The notes beneath the pieces are model-generated. The model did not search any database, was not told the origin of the DNA, and was given only the letters and a program-made list of their open reading frames with translations. Made by a program: the position numbers and the translations under genes. Shown here in pieces: positions 60,708-64,000 of a stretch of 64,000 nucleotides of DNA (position 1 is its first letter; each line of letters begins with the position of its first letter). The DNA is taken from positions 38,905,787-38,969,786 of the forward strand of contig CM060064.1 of NCBI GenBank assembly GCA_030533445.1, given 5' to 3'. The stretch comes from Cyprinodon diabolis. Lineage: Eukaryota; Chordata; Actinopteri; Cyprinodontiformes; Cyprinodontidae.

Positions 60708-62189
60708 TATATATTTTAAGTGTAACTACAGCATTGATTTCAAGGTGCATTCAGGCTGATGAGATAAGAAGATGTTGGGTCTGCAGGTGAATCATGTGTT
60801 GATTGTTTCTTCTCTGAAATAGGACACTGAAATTGTCCTTAAGGGCTGAAGTGGAGAAACCCCACAGAGTCTTCTATGATGATTCAACTGTAAGAGAGGC
60901 CTGGGCCACACATCTCTAGGAAAAACAAAAGTAATACTCCAGTTTTATTGTCATGTGAGAGTGCCACGCCAGCAGAGTGCTTTCCTAACCACTAGCTGGA
61001 AACAGGACAGGGCTGATTTCAACACGTCAGGATTGAAAAGAAAATGGCAGAAAAAAACTGCCGCTGCCTTCCAAAACATTATGAATTAAAGAAGCTATTT
61101 CACAAAGCTATAATGAAAACCAGAGAATTTTTTTTCTTTTTTTTTTTTATCACAGCACATAACAGCAAAACTCTGGGCCAGCAGGCTCCAAAGCGCTGGC
61201 ATCAAACCAGTGTCATGAGACAAATAAAAACAATGTTTGCCACGTTTCATTCCCCAGGCAGTGGTTAGGGGTAAATAAAAAGCAAAAGTCATAAAAACAA
61301 GCAGAGAATTGGGAGAAACCACAAACTGCGAGCCTCCTTTCTCTCACTCCATCCCCTGCTTCCCGTTCCAGTCGCCGGAGCGCTGCAATCTGTTGAAAAA
61401 GTGTACATGTAGTCTTTCATGTGGAGACACGACCTAGTATCAAGTTTAACAAAGCATGTCCTTCAGCAGGGATCATCCGATCACCATCACTCGCTTTGCC
61501 GGCCTGACGTCACCCCTCAGGCTCGCCTCACCTTGCTAACAGCCAAATCAGCCGTCCATCAGAGCCAATCACATAGTCGAAACCAGCTCATCTAAACACA
61601 GCCACTCTGATGTGAGAAGTTCATCTGAAGCCATCTGACATGTGGATTTGTCTGATGAGGTCGTGTTTGGTTTGCTCACTGATGGATGAGATCTGACATG
61701 CCATCACTGCGAAGGTTGGGGGATTTTTTTTTTCTTTAACCGGCAACATCACATGACGCTGATTTGTTCCACCGAAGAACCACAACTGACACATTAGTAG
61801 AGGCATCATATAAGCAGATAAAGTTTGAATTCTGTTTTCTTTTTCTAATTCTTGATGCTGATATAAATGTTTGCATATCTTTTTTACTCATGTCTCAAAG
61901 GAACATTAAGACCAGCATGCTTTCATGCTAGCTCTAAAGTGCTCCATTTGCTGATGCAAATATGAAATACAGTATTTTTTTTTTCAGATGTACAGCTGAA
62001 ATTAAACACAGAAACTGAAGTTTGAAAACATTTCTTTTGAATTGTGTTGAATTATATTTCCAAATTTATTATTTGGGGTTTGGGCCTCTTTTCATAAGCT
62101 TCTTATAATGCTGCTGACAGAACTGATGTGACTGAGTCAGGTTTGTGAAGTTTGTATCAACACCTCTTTTTTTTACCACTGCTCTAAAT
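60708..62189. other. Intronic stretch with a GC-richer segment
   Basis: 61320-61640 is GC-richer than its surroundings and holds an exact cAMP-response palindrome TGACGTCA (61505-61512) and CCAATCAC (61565-61572). It is discussed as a possible promoter or enhancer. No exon could be defined. Confidence 0.35.
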
Positions 62190-62226
62190 ATAATCAGTGG
62201 TTTGGTCACTCCAAACCACTGATTAT
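62190..62226. repeat. Perfect hairpin, 16-bp arms
   Basis: ATAATCAGTGGTTTGG, loop TCACT, then CCAAACCACTGATTAT. The arms pair without mismatch and do not extend further. Confidence 0.9.
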
Positions 62227-62721
62227 GTTGTATTTATGTTAATTTGTAACAAGGGCCATTTTCACACATGTAGTTTATTTACTTAGGTCCAAATAAGTGG
62301 AAGAGGTTTATACCTCGTATGTGTTAAGGTGGTTCTGCTAACAGACAGAGAAAACTCAAAGTGAAGTAAAACCTGCTAATTTAAATCATGCACGAACATT
62401 CATTGATCCTATGTGTTAATGTTGGGCGGTGGGTATAATGACCTCAACATGCCACCTTCTTTCTTCTTGCTGCAAAATGCAAACACTATATGATATGATG
62501 TAATTTGTCTTGCAACTACCTTCCTTTTCTTTTCCAACTATGCATTTGCAAAGTGTGTTTTTGTTGCTCTTGGAAGGATGCATCTTACCCACTAAGTGGT
62601 TCTTCAGCCAATGTGGATAGTTTCTTTCCACCTTCAGCGACCACCACATTCATAGGTCTTCTAGTCGTTCAGGGTTGGATTTTCACATTTCAAATTAACA
62701 GACTATTAAATTTGAATACAA

Positions 62722-62725
<4 letters not shown>

Positions 62726-62766
<41 letters not shown>

Positions 62767-62780
62767 CAGATAGATAGATA
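62726..62780. repeat. (AT)n microsatellite followed by short (GATA)n
   Basis: Thirty-seven bases of alternating AT, then GAGACA and three GATA units to 62780. Confidence 0.9.
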
Positions 62781-63064
62781 AACACACATTACCTTTAAAA
62801 TGTAGTGAAAGATTAAAAGAAAAACTAAACCTATACTAGCAGGTTATAAGGAGAACAGGCAGTGAAAAAATTAAGGCTGTAGATTTAAAAGGAACAAAAC
62901 TTCTAATAGACATCTGTGTCACAAACATGCTTTTGAAGAAGGAGTCACTTGTCAACCAAGTGCTGATTTTCTTCCAAACCACAAACATATATTTTAAGAC
63001 AGATTAACAGTATCCTTGCAATCTGTGGAGGCAGCCCATTTAAAGACTAAATTTCTCACCATTG
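62781..63064. other. Intronic stretch, nothing recognised
   Basis: Short AT-rich spacer before the foldback element. Confidence 0.5.
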
Positions 63065-63068
63065 TTAA

Positions 63069-63988
63069 AGGAATAGTACACCCAAAACATGATTAGCCTT
63101 CATTTTCTACTCACCCCCATGCTGAACAACACTCTGGAGTACTTTTTTGATATCTCAAATGCATCTGGAAATCTGGGAGGCTTCTTGCTGTCTGCTGACA
63201 TTCAAATAATGGAGGTCTATGGTGCCCGAGGCAGAAAGGTCCATAAAAGTCCACAAAAAACGTGTCAATATCCCTCCATACTGCTCGTCCAATGTATTCC
63301 AAGTGTCCTGAGTTGGTAGCGTCCATAATTTACTCGAAACAAAGTCATTTAGAATGTTTTTAGAGCATAAACAGTAGTGTATAGGATTTCCTAAAAGAGC
63401 GCGCCTGCGAGTTCACGAGCCTACGGAAACTGTGGCAAACCAAGCCAGATAAAGGTGCGCATTCAGCGTCTGCTCTTGATAATGCAAGCGTAGAAGAAGA
63501 AATTTGCTGTTTACCTGTGCAAAGAAAGAAATAACGAGAAAAATGTCTGAGGACTTCAGTGTTGAGGAAGAGCATGAGTTCTTTGCCGAGCTGAATGCAC
63601 ACTTTCATCTGGTTTGGTGTGCCGCGGTTTCCGTAGGCTCGTGAACTCGCAGGCGCGCGCTTTTAGGAAATCCCATACACTACTGTTTATGCTCTAAAAA
63701 CATTCTAAATGACTTCGTTTCGAGTAAATTATGGACCCTACCCACTCAGGACACTTGGAATACATTGGACGAGCAGTATGGAGGAATATTGACACGTTTT
63801 TTGTGGACTTTTATGGACCTTTCTGCCTCGGGCACCATAGACCTCCATTATTTGAATGTCAGCAGACAGCAAGAAGCCTCCCAGATCTCCAGATGCATTT
63901 GAGATATCAAAAAAGTACTCCAGAGTGTTGTTCAGCATGGGGGTGAGTAGAAAATGAAGGCTAATCATGTTTTGGGTGTACTATTCCT
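63069..63988. mobile_element. Foldback TTAA transposon (920 bp) with 399-bp inverted arms
   Basis: Starts AGGAATAGTACACCC and ends GGGTGTACTATTCCT, with TTAA directly outside on both sides (63065-63068 and 63989-63992). The left arm (63069-63467) and the complement of the right arm (63590-63988) match over their full length with only scattered substitutions: about 12 differences in the outer 370 bases and more near the loop. The loop is 122 bp. The mirrored reading frames in the two arms are copies of each other and not genes. AGGRATAGTWCACCC after TTAA is typical of fish TTAA-type (Kolobok-like) non-autonomous elements; the superfamily is from memory. Confidence 0.85.
63543..63644 (+). other. 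Short open frame in the loop of the foldback element
   Basis: ATG at 63543 opens 33 codons (beginning MSEDFSVEEEHEFFAELNAH) and runs from the loop into the right arm, ending at TGA 63642-63644. The acidic start looks more protein-like than the arms do. It could be the remaining first codons of a gene once carried by the full-length parent element, or chance. No similarity was recognised. Confidence 0.3.
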
Positions 63989-64000
63989 TTAAAGTGCTCC

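Larger units (their letters stand above)
56100..64000 (-). other. Partial intron upstream of the ZNF385-family exon
   Basis: From the acceptor before 56099 to the window edge no further ZNF385 exon was recognised on the minus strand. ZNF385 proteins vary at the N-terminus (some isoforms carry an additional finger, others start shortly before this point), so the next upstream exon is expected outside the window or may be an unrecognised alternative first exon. Confidence 0.65.

Noticed and set aside
63089..63968. Four reading frames of 71-76 codons that repeat each other at the right end
   Set aside because: They are mirror images in the two arms of the foldback transposon and have no independent coding evidence.
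1..64000. CRISPR array, phage or bacterial operon
   Set aside because: No spaced direct repeats, no dense gene array and no ribosome-binding context; splice sites and fish repeats show a vertebrate nuclear genome.

Overview
The window is vertebrate nuclear DNA, AT-rich and mostly non-coding, and its repeats point to a teleost fish, probably a percomorph. The repeat types that suggest this are Tc1-like transposons, tRNA-derived SINEs with a 'GGGTCCCTGAGCAAGACC'-like body, TTAA-flanked MITEs, solo LTRs and an RT-bearing LINE typical of fish genomes. There are no bacterial-style gene arrays, tRNA or rRNA genes, or CRISPR arrays.

One host gene can be supported. Three internal exons of a ZNF385-family zinc-finger gene (best fit znf385d) lie on the minus strand at 56099-55957, 16512-16405 and 2427-2259. 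All three have GT/AG splice sites and compatible phases (1-0, 0-0, 0-1). Together they encode a Pro/Leu-rich segment, the conserved MDPVQKAV block and one complete U1-like C2H2 finger, which is split by a 14-kb intron. The first exons should lie beyond 64000 and the later zinc-finger exons below position 1, so almost the whole window is intron: 39.4 kb, 14.0 kb and two partial introns.

Region by region: 1-2258 is a downstream intron holding a SINE and a deleted Tc1-like remnant. 2428-16404 holds a second Tc1-like end, a TTAA MITE with a 26-G tract, a solo LTR with a 5-bp target duplication, an internally deleted LINE and a SINE. 16513-55956 holds MITEs, SINEs, a complete Tc1-like transposon with an uninterrupted 343-codon transposase (27816-29063), a second LINE fragment, a PIF/Harbinger transposase fragment, a solo LTR, a second TTAA MITE, a hAT-type MITE with an 8-bp duplication, and a 740-bp LTR ending about 200 bp from an exon. 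56100-64000 holds a decayed relative of the intact Tc1 and, at the far end, a 920-bp foldback TTAA element with two nearly identical 399-bp arms around a 122-bp loop.

The only genes are therefore the ZNF385 exons (predicted nucleic-acid-binding nuclear protein) and the transposase of the Tc1 element, which sits antisense in the host intron. The best leads are the intact Tc1 element with its reconstructable palindromic target, the foldback element, and the spliced zinc-finger gene hidden in intronic DNA. Family names for repeats come from memory of fish repeat consensus sequences and could not be checked against a library here.
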